Part shown: piece by piece, positions 1 through 12,900 of the stretch
Layout: each line of letters starts with the position of its first letter
How positions within the stretch are numbered: position 1 is the stretch's first letter
NCBI GenBank assembly: GCA_029216955.1
Contig: JANAVB010023996.1
Coordinates: forward strand, 11,989,633-12,053,632
From: Iris pallida
Lineage: Eukaryota; Streptophyta; Magnoliopsida; Asparagales; Iridaceae
Reading direction: 5' to 3'
Length of the DNA: 64,000 nucleotides
Position numbers and translations under genes: made by a program
Notes under the pieces: model-generated
Seen by the model: the letters and a program-made list of their open reading frames with translations, nothing else
Databases searched by the model: none
What the model was told of the DNA's origin: nothing

Positions 1-97
1 GTTTGTGGAGTGCGATCTCGGGGTCCAATCCTGGCATATCTTCATAGCTCAAGGCGAACACATCGATATACTCTTTGACGAGTTGGAGCAGCGACTC
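1..97 (-). pseudogene. Element A pol start (reverse transcriptase leader), cut by window edge
   Basis: The minus strand reads through a conserved stretch containing VFALSYEDMPGLDP, which precedes reverse transcriptase in Tat elements and matches B (VFAWSYEEMPGLNP) and D (VFAWSYEDMLGLNL). It is in the same frame as the upstream protease-region ORF, from which it is separated by one TGA at 100-98. That codon aligns with an arginine codon in D (DEE-R-ES), so it looks like a CGA to TGA transition. Only about 30 residues are visible. Confidence 0.75.
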
Positions 98-2428
98 TCA
101 CTCTTCATCTGTCAGACTCTGACTAATGAAGATTGGTATCAGGGAGGCTTCATCACCAAGATTAACTTGTATGACCTCATCCTCAGTGGGAGGTTCTCTT
201 TGCTCGAAACTCTTTTCCCATTGTTCATCTAGCTGTTGGGACCACGGCTCTAGCTCGAGAATTTTTGGAATGTCTTCATCTTCTTCATAAGCGTCGGCGA
301 ATGCCATGTTGACTGAGAGGACTTGTTTGAATACGTCTCCGATGCTGGTATTCGAATCAGAAGATGGTGACCCGGTCGAATGTAAATGCCAGTCGCATTC
401 TTTATCTGAACTTTCAGGAGTCGTTGTGGGTGTCACATACCCTAATCCACATCGAGTCTTGCTATAGTAGTCCCGTGGTTTGCCAGCCGGGACCGGGGGC
501 TTCAAAGGTAATCGTCGTCCCGTACCGTAGTTCAAACCCGATGTCGTTTCCAGATCATACCCCTGCTTCTGTATGAGATATTTAGATTGGGGGCTATAAA
601 GATACAGAGGTAGTCTCCCGACATCTGATCCAAGGTCGACTTCTTCTATGGTGAAGGGATGCGGGTCGACCTTCCGGCCGAAGATGATTGGATGGTCCCC
701 TCCTTCGATTATTCGGTAAGCGTCTTCCGCTGGAGTAAGCTGGATTGTGGTGTAGACATTTGTCACCTGTGTGTGTAGGTGAGTGCCTATACCGTGTTCC
801 ATAGCTTATATTGTACAAAGCTTACTAAGCTCGAGGTAGTTCAAAGATAGCCCTTTATTGATGAAGTAAGGTATCTTTTCTAGAGGAATTACATCATCTG
901 CGGAGGGAACATCAGTGTGGGCAGCCACATACTTAGCTAACTCCGGTTCCTCCTTGGCTACCACCTGTGTGAATGAAGACTGAGAGGACGACCTGGGGAG
1001 CTTGATCGTCAGCGGTTCAGTTGATGGAGTTGAACGTGGAGTTGTTGGCAGACTAGCGACCCCCAGTTTGGTACTTGATGTGGGGCGAGAAGTGGCTGGT
1101 TCGCTAGAAGTGTCAGACCTTGTATCGGGGTGACGACCCTTCTTGGGAAGGCGTATCGTCAGTGGTTTGTCGGAGGGATTGAGCTTCTCCGTTTGGGGCT
1201 GGCCGACTCTCGGCAGTCTGATTGTTAGTGGCCTCGTTGTGGATCTTGGCACTTAGCCAGACCTTGGCAGCCGGATTATCATCTGCTTTTCTTGTGCCGA
1301 GAGGCTAATTGCGTCCTTACGCAGAGTGGCGGTAAGGGGTACAGACCTGCCCGGTTTGCGAGCTTGGAGGTGGATCGTCAGAGGCTCTTCTGATCCTGTG
1401 GCTGTCTCGGTACTAGCTTGTACATCTCCTTCACCAAGATGCTTCTTCGATTTTTCGTACAGGCAGGAGTCTGAGTAGTAAGATTCGACCCCTTTGAAGG
1501 GATCGATATCAGCAAATTCTGTCCCCACGAAGCCGTATTTGTCGACATATTTAAAGCACTGGTGCAGCATGGAAGGCACGATCATATAATCGTGTATCCA
1601 TGGGCGCCCCAAGAGGATGTTGTAGGAAGTGTCTGCATCGATGATGTAGCAGGTGACTTCGGATAGGAGGTCGCCAATTTGACACTTCAGACGAATCTTC
1701 CCAATAGGGTAGCTCCTGCCCGAATTGAAGCCGCTGATGGCGGTGCTTATAGGCGTCAGACGATGCATTGGGATACGGAGATGATATAGCAGGCCCTTCG
1801 GGATAATGTTTATGGAAGAGCCAGGATCAATGTGCATCCGATCCACCTTTACGTCGCCGATGTATCCAGTGTAGTATAGTGGGCGATCGTGTAGATTAGT
1901 TTTGATGAGCATGTCTTGCGGAGTGAAGACGATGTTGGGCATTGCTCTCGTGCAGGCGCTGTCTTGGAGATCTGCAGGCGGGTCCTCCCCCGTGAGGTTA
2001 ACTTGAGCCAGGTATGCGTCGGCATTTTGGAGGGCATCGCTCAAAGCCGCACGAACATCCTTGGAGAGTCTCAATAGCTCGTATAATGACAACTTGGCCG
2101 GTGTGTTGGCTAATTGTGCCAAGATGTCGAAGTTGTAGGGCCTCTCCAGCCCTTGGGCTGCCTCTTTTCGGAGGGCTTTGTCGAAGCGAGTCTCTCTCGG
2201 CCTAGGCTTATCGGTCGTCGAAGGCTGAGCCGGTCCTGGAGCATCAGTTGTAGTGGGTTGATGATCTTCAGCTGGATTGTCAACCACAGGTTGGGATTGT
2301 GCCCCAGACCGCGTGACGACGGCTGTAGCTTCTTCGATGTCTGCCGAGGTTGTGTGGCAAGATCTGATTTTTCTATTCTTTTTCTTGCAGATAGAAGACG
2401 ACATGGGCCGAATCATTTCCGATACCAA
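98..2428 (-). pseudogene. Element A gag C-terminus, protease and linker (decayed)
   Basis: Three collinear reading segments (2428-1253, 1252-806, 802-98) cover a gag-pro connector, a retropepsin-like protease and a Tat-type linker rich in short ITIRLPR-type repeats before pol. The protease core has VDRMHIDPGSSINII (catalytic triplet codons at 1828-1820), where the usual D-S/T-G is D-P-G. Segments are separated by single stop codons: TAA at about 1253 where B reads glutamine, TAA at 805-803 where B reads tyrosine, and TGA at 100-98. The product in an active relative would mature the Gag-Pol polyprotein in virus-like particles. This copy is dead. Confidence 0.8.
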
Positions 2429-5400
2429 GTCTGGATGGATCCATATGACCTCCCCTCATGATGTGGTGAGGGGCACCAAACCAGCAGCCTGATCTCGGGA
2501 AGGTGGAAGATTAGTAATCTCCATTGTCGCCAGAGGGATAGGGACCACCCCGTCTTGAGTTTCCGTCGGAGGGAAGCTGCAAATTGTACCGACACCATAT
2601 TGGCTGCCACCATTACCTCTTCGAAATCGATGGCCAGAGCAGTTCGAATCGATAAGGTTTTGGATGTACCATTTAGCTGGTAGCAATCGTGTGTAGCATG
2701 ATAGACGTAGCGATGATAATGGTAGTACTTTGGGTTCTCTATCTCTGTCAGCCGCTGGTTCCCGTCTTGGTGGAGGAAGCTGAATTCTGTCCCCTTGTAT
2801 GAGCATGTCCAAGATGGGCTTGACGTGACCATCTTCGAAGGAGTAAGTGATTTACAGCCATTGTTTGTCTGTCGACTTTGGCTCAGGTTTCTGTGCTGTG
2901 TCGGTCACCATAGCCTGCTTTCCCCTGCTGTCCCGATTGTTGGAGGGGCTACCCCCATTATCGTTGTTGGGATGCTTGCCCTTGTTTTCTCCATCCGAGA
3001 TGTGTAATCCCAGTTGGCGAGCCTTCTTCAATCGTTCTTCGGCGCTTGTGGCGCTGATGATGAATGTCTTCCAGTCCTTGAATTGACTTTCGCCCATCCA
3101 GAGACTGATTGTTGGGAGGAGTCTCTTTTGGCAAATTTCAATCAAGGAGGAATCTGGATTTCTAGAGGGTAGCTTCATGGCAGTTTGGCGAAACCGCTCG
3201 ATGTAGTTCCTCGTCAGCTCTTTCTCCCCTTGGACGACGTCCATGAGGGTGGACATGGTGATGTCCTGCCCTACTTCGTAGAATCTCTCCAAAAACATGT
3301 GCTTGAAGCCAGCGAAGGAGTGGATGCAGTTATCCGGCAGGTTACGATACCAGTCGAAGGCGACTCCTTCCAATGGCCCGATAAATAATCGGGTGAGAAT
3401 GGAATCGTCATGGGGCAGATGGTCGGTGGTGACCTCGAAGTAAGTGATGTACCGACTTGCCGAGGTCTTGCCATCATAAGGATTGATATTGAACGACTTA
3501 TATCTTGGTGGGAATGGAACATCCCTCTATGCAGCAGGGTACGGTTGCCGTATTCTGAGGTCTTGGGAGTTTTCTCGAGCGTGGAACATGGCTCGAAGCT
3601 CCTGGACCTCTCTTCTTGCTTCGCTGTGCTTCGTCCACGGCAGTGGGGGCCGTTGTTTTCGGAGGATTGTTGTCCGGGTTTGGTGCCGTCGAATTCGAGT
3701 CCGCATTGACCGCAGGACCCGCGCTTGTTCGGCCAGGCGTCCCTCCTTGCAGAGTTGGAAGGGCCGCTTTAATCTCGTCTACAGACTTGACCAAAGCAAG
3801 CAATATGGCTTCGAGACTGTCGATGCGCTGGCGATCACTGGAACCACCTTGATTGCTGTCTGTCATGAATACCGTCTTCACATGAGGAGAGATAGACGGA
3901 GCGGTGGAGGCAGTGCCCTTTGAATCGTATCCCTGTAGCGAGAAATCATCGGGGTATATGGGTATATTCCCTTCTGACTTAGATTCGGAAGGAATAGTAC
4001 CCCCATTCTCCGAGTTTGCCTCGTCATGGGAGTTGTGGACGTCGTCGAGATTTGCTGTATCTGATGGGAGAGTCGTCTCCCCTGGCTCGTCTTCTTGGAA
4101 CATTGGGTTGCTGTGGAGGCTCGGAGGGGTGCTACCCCCAGTCCCAGCAACCCCTGCGTTATGGACGACGAATCCCCCACTGTAGCAGATTTCGTCTTAG
4201 AGCGAGTACCTTGGAAAACTCCAGTGGTGGGCACCCGCTTAGACGACAGTCTTTTAGTCGCAGTGGTTGAGATCTTCGGGCTGGGAACATTCGTCTTCTT
4301 CCCCCTTCCATCAGCGGGGATTTTTCGAGCAGAGTTGCAGGAGACGACGGGTAGTGCCTCGTCTTCTGAAGATGGCTGTTGCAGTCTTTGAAAGACAGAC
4401 TGCCGATCTTCTTGCATCGTCGTGCTATTGCAGCAGCAGTTGACGATGACTAGGGTGCAGTGACGTCCAGTTGGAGGACTCTTTGTACCCTGATGCATCC
4501 TCTCTTTCCTTGCATTTGCGGAGGATGGCATCTCGCTAAGTCACTTGTCCTTGCTGGCTCGGGAATTCCGGACACGCGAGTGTGTAGGCCTCCCGCCTGC
4601 TCCTTGATTCGAAGGTAGCTCGTATACTTGCCTTCGTCCGTTATTGGGAGATGTTTGATGACTATCCCGCCCATTGGCCGTAGGGGGCATGGTACGAGTA
4701 GTTTTATACAACTTTCCATTAGAGGCCCGGTTGATAATCAGCGGGACGCTCCGATAGTCAGAGGTTGGGGCAGCTGACTGGGCTTGGTGAGACCGCGCTG
4801 CCCTAGACTTCTTCCTTTTAGCACTTAAGGGTACGTAATAGGAAGAGTCCAAGTTGGATACCACAGAGTCTGGCTTGTCATCCAGAGAACCATCAGGGTC
4901 AGGACCGCATGAGAGACGGTCGAAGACCGATCGAGAGAAGCGTGGAACAGATGCTATGCGGCTAGGATTGGAAGCTGTGCAGGCTGTCTGCATGCGGCTG
5001 TCTTTAGCTGTCGGATGAGTTGTTCTTGTGCGACTAGGAGTTACGACCGTACAGGCTGGCCGCATGCGGTTGGTGATTGTGGCCTGTATGGGTTTTTTGC
5101 AAGCGATTGACTTCAGTAACCGCTATAAGATTCATCCACGCGGTTGGCAACTGTAGCTGCATAAGCTATACGGCTGACAGATGTGGTCGTGTGAGACTTC
5201 TTGATGCGGCTAGCGGATGTAGCCGTATGAGCTTTCTCCATGCGGCTAGGGCCCTTATGCGGCTCGGATCGCATAGAGTTCCTCTTTGCCCCTGCAAGTC
5301 CAGCATCATAGTGTTTTTTTCTGCCGGACTTGGGGACAACAGAGTTGTCTACGGTCTGAAGTGGGGCCGCAGGGGAGTCTTCCTCGCTGTTTTGAGCAAC

Positions 5401-5527
5401 AGAGGGTATCTCTGCAAGAGCTTCAGTAGGAGCGAATGATCGGGGTCTCCACTCCTTGCGGGCCTTCTTCGTGCGAGCTTGCTTCTGTACCGGGCCAACG
5501 CTCTTGTCGGAGAGCATCTCTTTAAAC
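2429..5527 (-). pseudogene. Element A gag (decayed, continues the fragment at 32238-32111)
   Basis: Broken frames at 5527-5113, 5065-4541, 4531-3878, 4103-3498, 3373-2852 and 2832-2413 line up in order with the long B gag. Recognisable parts are the repeated SRM-x-KAHTAT units (about 5300-4950), the FSRSVFDRL block, an acidic stretch, LEAILLALVKSVDEIKAALPTLQGG, the capsid-like region with FDWYRNLPDN and FLERFYEVGQD, and a Tat-type zinc knuckle of form C-x2-H-x4-H-x4-C around 2715-2760. Several frameshifts and stops separate these. The protein would form the particle shell and bind RNA. The first 42 codons lie 27 kb away because of the B insertion. Confidence 0.8.
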
Positions 5528-5532
5528 GCCTG
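5528..5532. repeat. Left target-site duplication of element B (GCCTG)
   Basis: GCCTG sits directly outside the left end of B and again at 32111-32115 outside its right end. Ty3/gypsy integrases make 5-bp duplications. Collapsing the two copies restores the frame of A's gag, which confirms the boundaries. Confidence 0.93.
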
Positions 5533-6875
5533 TGTTTGCCATTGATTGTAAAAGTACAGAACAATTATCGGAGGACTGAACTTAGACTCACAATACAAAC
5601 TCGCTTGTACAAAGAAAGCCTAGGGACGAAAACCTAGGTACAGCAATCTAAGTACAATTATTTATTTTAGATTCTGGGGGGTGACGATAGAGGCTCAGGA
5701 AGGCGACGGCAGCCCTGCCTTACTCCTTGGACGATCGGTATGTAGCCTTGGCTCCTTGTGAAAAGATGGTTGGCGTTGACGAAGAAGTGCTCCTTTTGCT
5801 CCTCTGTCGCTCTCCTGGCTTCTCTCCCTCTCTCTGTGTATTCTCTCTCTGACTCTGTATATTTTTATTCTTTTTTTTTGCCGGTCCTTGTGCAAAGAAA
5901 TGATACTGGCTATTTATAAGAGTGGGGTATGATCATTAGGGTTTGCTAATGATCATTTGTTTGGAATGTCGGCGCTCCTTCAATCTATCTGAACCCTTGA
6001 TCCTGATTACAATGAATCTCGGCCATTAATGAGGATAGCACCGAATCTTGTGAGCAATTAATGTTAACTGCTTTAAATCTCCATGATGGATTCTACTAAT
6101 ATCCGATTGCTCGCCACGTGTCCCGTTGGCTTGATGATAAATGATATGCCTTGATCTCAGTAATTATGATGATGATATCAAATATATTTGTTGAGATTCG
6201 GTTAAATCGTTGATTGATCCGATGCCACGTATTTTGATTGTGGGTCCTGCCAGAGCCGCATAGGATGGGCAACACTTGAACCGCAGAGAGATACTCTTCG
6301 TGAGCCGCATAGGACAATGCTTCATCGAACCGCATGGAACGAACTCTCAATGAGCCGCATATGCATAGTCTTTGCGAGCCGCATGAGCTAGCGTTGTATT
6401 GAGCCGCAGGGGCTGAGCTCTCAGTGGGCCGCATATGGCTGATTTCTGCTAGTCATATAGGGTGACTTCTCAGTGAGCCGCATGAAGCTGTTCTCTATTT
6501 AAGCCGCATGAGATTTACCACGTGGCAACCTAGGATTTCTGACGGATTGGGTCAGAGATCTTCTTCTTTTCCAGAAGCGTCTGTCATTATGGTAGTGCCA
6601 TTATGACACTTTATGCCAGAGCCGCCACAGTCGTCAAATCGTGTCAGAGCATTAAATGAGGTCACTATTCAAAGGGCCAGCTGTAGGGAAGGATCACAGG
6701 GGGACACGTGGCATGGATCGAGCCGTATATTCCTGCTGAACCGCATACACTCTTCGAGCCACATGAGACAGAGAGTCTTCCTTTGAACTGTATAAGACAG
6801 CTCCCATATGAGCCGCATGGGCTTCGTATCTGGAGCCGCATGGACCATTATTCTGATATTTTCCATGATTCTACT
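5533..6875 (-). repeat. Element B 3' LTR (1343 bp)
   Basis: In the sense direction it starts AGTAGAATCATGG at 6875 (expected TGTAG; first base changed) directly after the polypurine tract and ends ATGGCAAACA at 5533. It aligns with the 5' LTR 30786-32110. About 15 copies of GAGCCGCATG-like motifs occupy 6245-6845 on the plus strand. A TATA box is at 5920-5911. The block next to A's gag retains the LTR-terminal ATG (5542-5540). Confidence 0.92.
5911..5920 (-). promoter_or_regulatory. TATA box of element B 3' LTR
   Basis: Sense-strand CTTATAAATA within ACTCTTATAAATAGCC. The same sequence and context occur in the B 5' LTR (31156-31147) and as a variant in the A LTR (32632-32623). It lies about 370 bp before the LTR end, a plausible U3/R position. 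Confidence 0.7.
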
Positions 6876-6883
6876 GGACCCCC
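6876..6883 (-). other. Polypurine tract of element B
   Basis: The sense strand reads GAAGGGGGTCC directly against the 3' LTR start. D has GAAGGGGGTCT at the equivalent place (61340-61349). It serves as plus-strand primer in reverse transcription. Confidence 0.85.
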
Positions 6884-6921
6884 TTCAAAGTTTTCAATTT
6901 GCAAAATTGAAACACTTTGAA
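6884..6921 (-). other. 38-nt hairpin abutting the polypurine tract (B copy)
   Basis: This is an inverted repeat with ~17-bp arms (TTCAAAGTGTTTCAATTT against AAATTGAAAACTTTGAA on the sense strand), a one-base bulge and a tiny loop. Its 3' arm runs into the G-run of the polypurine tract. D has the same structure at 61304-61341, differing at the bulge, the loop and one complementary base pair. Confidence 0.8.
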
Positions 6922-7156
6922 TAAGAAGCATGGTCCCGTTCATGCCGCATAAGTGTCCCAGCCGCATAGATTCATCTGTCCGCATAGGCTCTTTGCCACG
7001 TGTGCAAATCTTCATTAAATGCTCTTGATTTGTTTTCGAATTAACGCCGTCTTTTGTGGGAGGATCCCAAAGTTTTTATTCTTTTGATTGTCCAGTTTGC
7101 CTCGACAGCCGAAGGGTCGATCACGTCGTACGAGGCGTCGGTTCATAGTCCTTCTG
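6922..7156. other. Spacer between B antisense-gene promoter and polypurine tract
   Basis: Non-coding. It holds three or four GCCGCAT motifs (about 6943-6990) and no ORF of note. Together with 7157-7251 it forms the upstream region of the antisense gene. The corresponding D stretch is 60950-61303, which also carries the motif in several copies around 61155-61270. Confidence 0.55.
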
Positions 7157-7168
7157 TCTATAAATAGG
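7157..7168 (+). promoter_or_regulatory. TATA box of the B antisense gene
   Basis: TCTATAAATAGG lies about 85 bp upstream of the ATG at 7252. D has CCTATAATAGG at the same relative place (60949-60938, minus strand). An internal promoter pointing against pol would let the extra gene be expressed independently of the LTR. This is inferred from position and conservation only. Confidence 0.65.
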
Positions 7169-7251
7169 CGTATGTTCGGTTGGATTTTTTTAGACTTTTT
7201 CTTGACCAAAAGCTTCTGTCTTTGTCTCCTTCTTTCATCTGACCAACCGAA

Positions 7252-9897
7252 ATGGCGCCTAGGATTTCCAAAGTTGTGATGAAGGCCGCGACGAAGAAAA
7301 AGAAATCAGCTTCGTCTTCGACTGTCGTTTCCCCTGTCTGTCTTGACGTTCACGTCGCCATCGAAGGTAACAACTGTGTAGAAGATAGGGTCTGCTCTAT
7401 TGCCTACTTTGTGTACAAAACCACGTGGTTCGCATACATGTCCTCTGATTATGCCGCATGGGATGTACCCCATGTCTGAGCCGCATACAAGTTCAACTTA
7501 CGTAGTCTGCATATATCCTGTGACCGAGCCGCATGGAGTATGCTCCATATCGGAGCCGCATACGAGTTACGGGGTCCGCCTACACATCTCATGATCAAGT
7601 CGCATGGGGTATGCTTTATGTAGGAGCCGCATGTGAGTTCAACTTACGTGGTCTGCATATACGTCCCATGACTTGAATCCGCATGAGGTTTTCTCCATGT
7701 TCGACCCGTATGCGAGTTGCCTTCAACGAGCCGCATGACTTTTTAGAATATCTTTTACTTCATTTTGTAGTTTTGTTCTTGCAGTATCTCCGCTGGACGC
7801 TGAGGTTGCAGTGACAGAAGAGCTGCCGCCTCCTGCCATCGACCAGGGGTCTCCCTTTGTGACAGAGACGAAGAAGGAGGAACCGTCGTCTGCGCAGGAT
7901 GGTCTCTCTCCAAATGTCGAGGCTGTTGGGGGTGGTAGCTCTGGGAATTCTGATGCTCCTATTCTGGACAAGGATCTCCCTCAACTGCATCCCTCGTATG
8001 TGAAGTGGTTGAGGGAGTGGTGTCACGACCCGCACCCACTGTGAGGGTACGAGTACGTAACAGCGCCCAGCCTACGCCGCAGGGTCGACGGTAGAATGCT
8101 GTTCTAAGTCTCTAACTAACCATCAACTCATGCAGTATATAGTGTACTCGTCATGATCAACTCCGAACGGAGGACAAGTATAAGATATGGTGTATCTCAA
8201 TCACAGTCTAAGCACGATATGAAACACAGAATTGTAACTAAGAATTTGAAGACAAAAATAAATACTGAAATAATAACAACATCTGAATAATCTCAAATAC
8301 ATCTCAAGTCTCAAATCTCTATATACAACTCCAGATCTAAACAGGAAAACTAAAATAAGACAGACTAACTAAACTCCGAACACTCCTGAGTGTCGGGGCC
8401 ATAGGTAGCTAAGCCATCTCCTCAGTAAAATGTAGGGCATATATCCTCAGGGCAATCATCTGTAAAATTTTCAACAGGTCCAGTCAGGACATGAACGAGT
8501 ACAACTCATCAAGAAAACCCAAGTAAAAGATAGGCAAACTATAAAGCATTTATAGACAGTTTTATTGATGAATATGGCAGTTTATATACAGGTGATGGTA
8601 TAGAGAAACAGTAAGATACAAGGAAAGTAAAGTAACTAAACAAGAGAAGAATGATGGCAATGACGACTGTAAATAAATCTAGCTGAACTAAGGTAACATG
8701 ATAAGTCCAGGCAGTAAATGTAAAACAAGTGTAAACTGCTATAAATCCAGTACGGGATGAATCTAATACAAAATGAATCCAGTACCAGATGATTATAAGT
8801 AGTGATCAAGAATCCAGGTGAGTCCAGCTAATCTAATAGTGTGTTTTAAAATACCAAGATCGACATATAGACGGCTGTGGGTAATCAGGCACACCTCTCA
8901 CTGATCAGGCAAGAGATAGCTATGCTTTCAGTAGATTCCAGTAGGGAGATTCCAGATTTGGGGTATATCTACATGTCTTACTCAATATTTTCCCGCCCCG
9001 TAAACAAGTGAATCCAGAATTCGACACGAGAATCGAGATGAGTCCAGCCAAAATATAATGATTCCAGAAATAGATTCCAGAATGATTCCAGTGATTCCAG
9101 TAATAGAGGCCAGATAACATGGTGAGTGTGTCGCATACATGAATCCAGAAATATCCATACGTGTGGTATCAGAGAATCACATAAAACTAAATAGAACTGA
9201 AATACAGTAACTGGCAAATAAATGAGAGAACTATCAGAGAATGTACTCGCCTGATACTTTGAAAAGAGTAGTGTAATGTCAGATGTCTGCACCGGAGTCA
9301 CAGTATCCTAAATAGAACAGTATAGGTTATAATGTGTTTAAAACAAGGTAAATGAAGTCTACGATGCAAACTACATGAATTCTAGGTCAATCTAGGTCAA
9401 AGTCAACTCTAAGTCAAATCTGGTCAACTGTCTAGGTCAAACTAGGTCCAGGTCAAACTTGCTCAACTCTGGGTCAACTCAAGTCAATACTCTAGTCAAA
9501 CTAGGCCAATTGGTCACATCCAGACTAATGTTGACTTTTGGTCCACTCCAGTCAACCTGGACTAGTCAAACTAAGTCAACAAGGTCAAACTACTCCAAAC
9601 AAGTCCCACTAGGCCTAACCAGCCTATTCTAGCATGCACACCCAATTTCTAGGCTATACAAGCCAACTGCACACCCACACTGGCATTCAAGCCATATACA
9701 TAGGCTGCATCACATAGGGTACATCCCATAGGCTATGTGCCATGTAGGCCATATCACATTCCACACATATTGTATATTATACTAAGTTAATATAGTTATC
9801 ATACACATATATATATAGGCAACATATGCATATCCCATATACATTATATATACCCATATAATATTAGTACACACACATTGATATATTTTATAGAATA

Positions 9898-9943
<46 letters not shown>

Positions 9944-12900
9944 CATTTATACATACTTGCATCTATACCTCCCAAGTAAATATAATATATAAATGTACAA
10001 CATATAGGTTACCTAATATATGTATACATATAAATATGGTGGCCTAAATGACCTCTGTCTATACAAGTATGCCACAACTCACCTACCTCTAATTTACACT
10101 GCCTAAACTGTTATGGAAGACTGAACAATTGTATATAGGCATGACTGAATTTATACAATCTAGGACATTAGCCAAAGGTATAGTGAGTTAATGGTAAGGC
10201 CATAATGTGTGAACTGAAACATGCAGTGAATCATGCAGTGTATAGCTTATGAAATGAATGCAATGTGCAGGACATGTTCAATATTTGCAGGGCTCACTTT
10301 AGAATGCAGGACAATTGAAGGGATGTAGAGACTGGACTCAGGTCCACGTATGGACAGGTCAAGATGGTGTGGAGAAAACCACCTATACATAATCCCTATT
10401 CTCAGCCTCAGAAATCTGAGAACAGACCCAAACAACCTATATTAACAATCCAGTGAATCCCCAATCCAGAAATCAGTTTTCAGGGTGTGTGTATTCAGGT
10501 TTAAAACAGGGAACACAGTTCACAAATTCTCAGGTTAATATAGTTCAAACTTAGATATCATACATGTTTCACTCATATCCACAACATATGCATACCTACA
10601 TTACTACTACTGGTCTTTCAACATGCCAAGCTGATGCACATGTAACCAGGGCTGCCTAGTGTAGCCCCTACTGCTGCCTAGGTACTGCTAGCTGTTGCCT
10701 GGCTGCAACATGCCCTGCCAGGCCAAGCCATGCCAAGGTATGGCAGCACACTGCCTGCTGCTACTCAACCTTCACCCTCTATTTCTCTGAAACAACTCAC
10801 CCTATAAATCCTAACCTCTCTAACTCCATAACTCAGTTCTCACAAAACCTGAGATTAAGTCTCAGATTTCAACTTCTTTTAATCCCTTAACCTTTACAAC
10901 TAGAGATGTTCATCCCTATACAGAAATCTAAACTGATACTTAGCTATACTATGCATACCACATATTTATAGACATAACTATATACATTCAGATATAACAA
11001 CCAATGAGAAGCTAACATATATGGAAACCCAATCCTAATATCTAATCACACGTTCACATTTAACTCTTATATGAACTAAAAGAAACTTACCCATATACAT
11101 ACACATTTAGATTTTTAAAGTAACTTCTAATACCCAAAATCGAAGTATAGAACATACCTATGTGTAAATAACTGATAAATGAACATATCTTAATGAAACA
11201 TGAGCACAGGATTTCATTGAAACCAAACACTGAGTTTGAACCTCATACAAATCATGAAAACCAATTTTGAAATCCAAAACCCATTCTCAGGAAATTGAGA
11301 CCAAGTCTCAATCAAATCAGTTCCTGTGCAAAGTGTGACAAGTGTGTATAACATGTGTGGAGGGGTGTGAGTCTATGAAAATCTGAAACAAGAAGTGTAG
11401 GGTGTGTGTGGACTGAAATGGCTGTCCTCAGGAATCAGTGAATGACAGTGTGTGTAATAGTTGACAGTAACAGTGTATAAAAAATCAGTTTGCAAACAGT
11501 CCCATACCAACCTCAACATTCCAAACTTCAACAACCATTAACCAACATTTAGGTAATCTAAAATACATGTGTTTGAATCAAACAGGGCAATTAACAGCAA
11601 CATACATAAAATTCTCAGGAATTTGCAAATCAAAAACCTTAACCTCTCGAAACTTGAGAACTGTGGTGACCCCAGTTCGAGACCAATCTCAAGGTCAAAA
11701 TCGAAATAAATATAGAAAACTAGGTGTACATAGATTAGGGACTTATCCCACATGTCTTGGGGCCAATCGTGTCCAAAATAACATGATACAATGTGTCCAA
11801 GAATGTGAATCACACAGTATCAGAAATCAGGAATGACAGTGCTCAGACAGGCTCGTGCAGCCATGTCGAGCTCTCGTGGACATGACTCACTACACTAGAC
11901 ACCTTGTGCACGTGTCTAGGTGTTCGCCAGGACTAGGAGAGTGTGTCCCACAGCCTGCACCATGTCCAAGTAACTCGTGTCGCGTGCACGAGACGCGTAT
12001 CAGACGCGATTCTCGCGCGCACGTGCGAGAGGCTACGACCAGTGCATGGCCGATAACTTCTCGAATACTCAACCATCTCATCCCAAATTTTGGGAGGATG
12101 GTGGCAGAGATTGCCCCGACCCCTGTGCCAAAAATAGGGTCTTGGTAGTTCGTGTCGTGTCCTACAGGAGTGTCGGGTAGCAGGGGACTGCACGGGGCCT
12201 GTGCTGCGTCCCGTGCGTGCGTGTGTGTCCAATTTTTGGACACGAATGTGTCCAGAATCTTGCTCAGGAGGACACAAAATCAATAAACACATATAAAACA
12301 ATTTTTCCATTCAAATACTTTTCAAAAATAATAATTAAATTCCCTTTGTGACATATCATCAAACACCTATATGCATACTATGACACGTGTCCGATACGGA
12401 CACGAAACCGACACGAATTGTGCCCAAATTCCAGGGACAGCTAGGGGACTCCTAGATCTAGCCCTAAATGCAAAGAAAACAGCAATTTAAATCAAAATGA
12501 GGGGTTTTACCTATTTGTGCAATTTGCATGGAAAAGCTCCAATGGGGGGGGGTTTTCTTGATGGCCCAAAAGCTCCAAATTGATCCCAAACTGAAATGGC
12601 TCTCCACCATCAGTCCATAAACTCAATTTAGAATCCAATGCAAAAGACTAGGATGAAAAAGGAGATCAAATGAATAAAATGGAAATTTTTTGGAAGGGGG
12701 AAACTTACCTTTCTTTTCTCCAAGTGTAGGAATGATAAAAAGAGGCAAGCCCTAATGAATAAGTATTTAAATAGGGTGGGAATCCCTATGTGGCTGTTCA
12801 TAGGTTCATTAATTAGGGTTAGGGTTCACTAAATGGCCCATGGGCTTAAGTCATGATCAATTTAAATCATTAAGTCATAAGCCATTTCATGACCATGACT

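Noticed and set aside
7811..8044. 77-residue single-exon ORF as a stand-alone gene
   Set aside because: It is exon 2 of the antisense gene running into element C; the last residues are C LTR sequence.
11855..12310. ORFs of ~100-125 residues on both strands in C LTR (and copies at 18927-19382)
   Set aside because: They overlap on opposite strands in a GC-rich LTR tract and are not preserved in length between the two LTRs.
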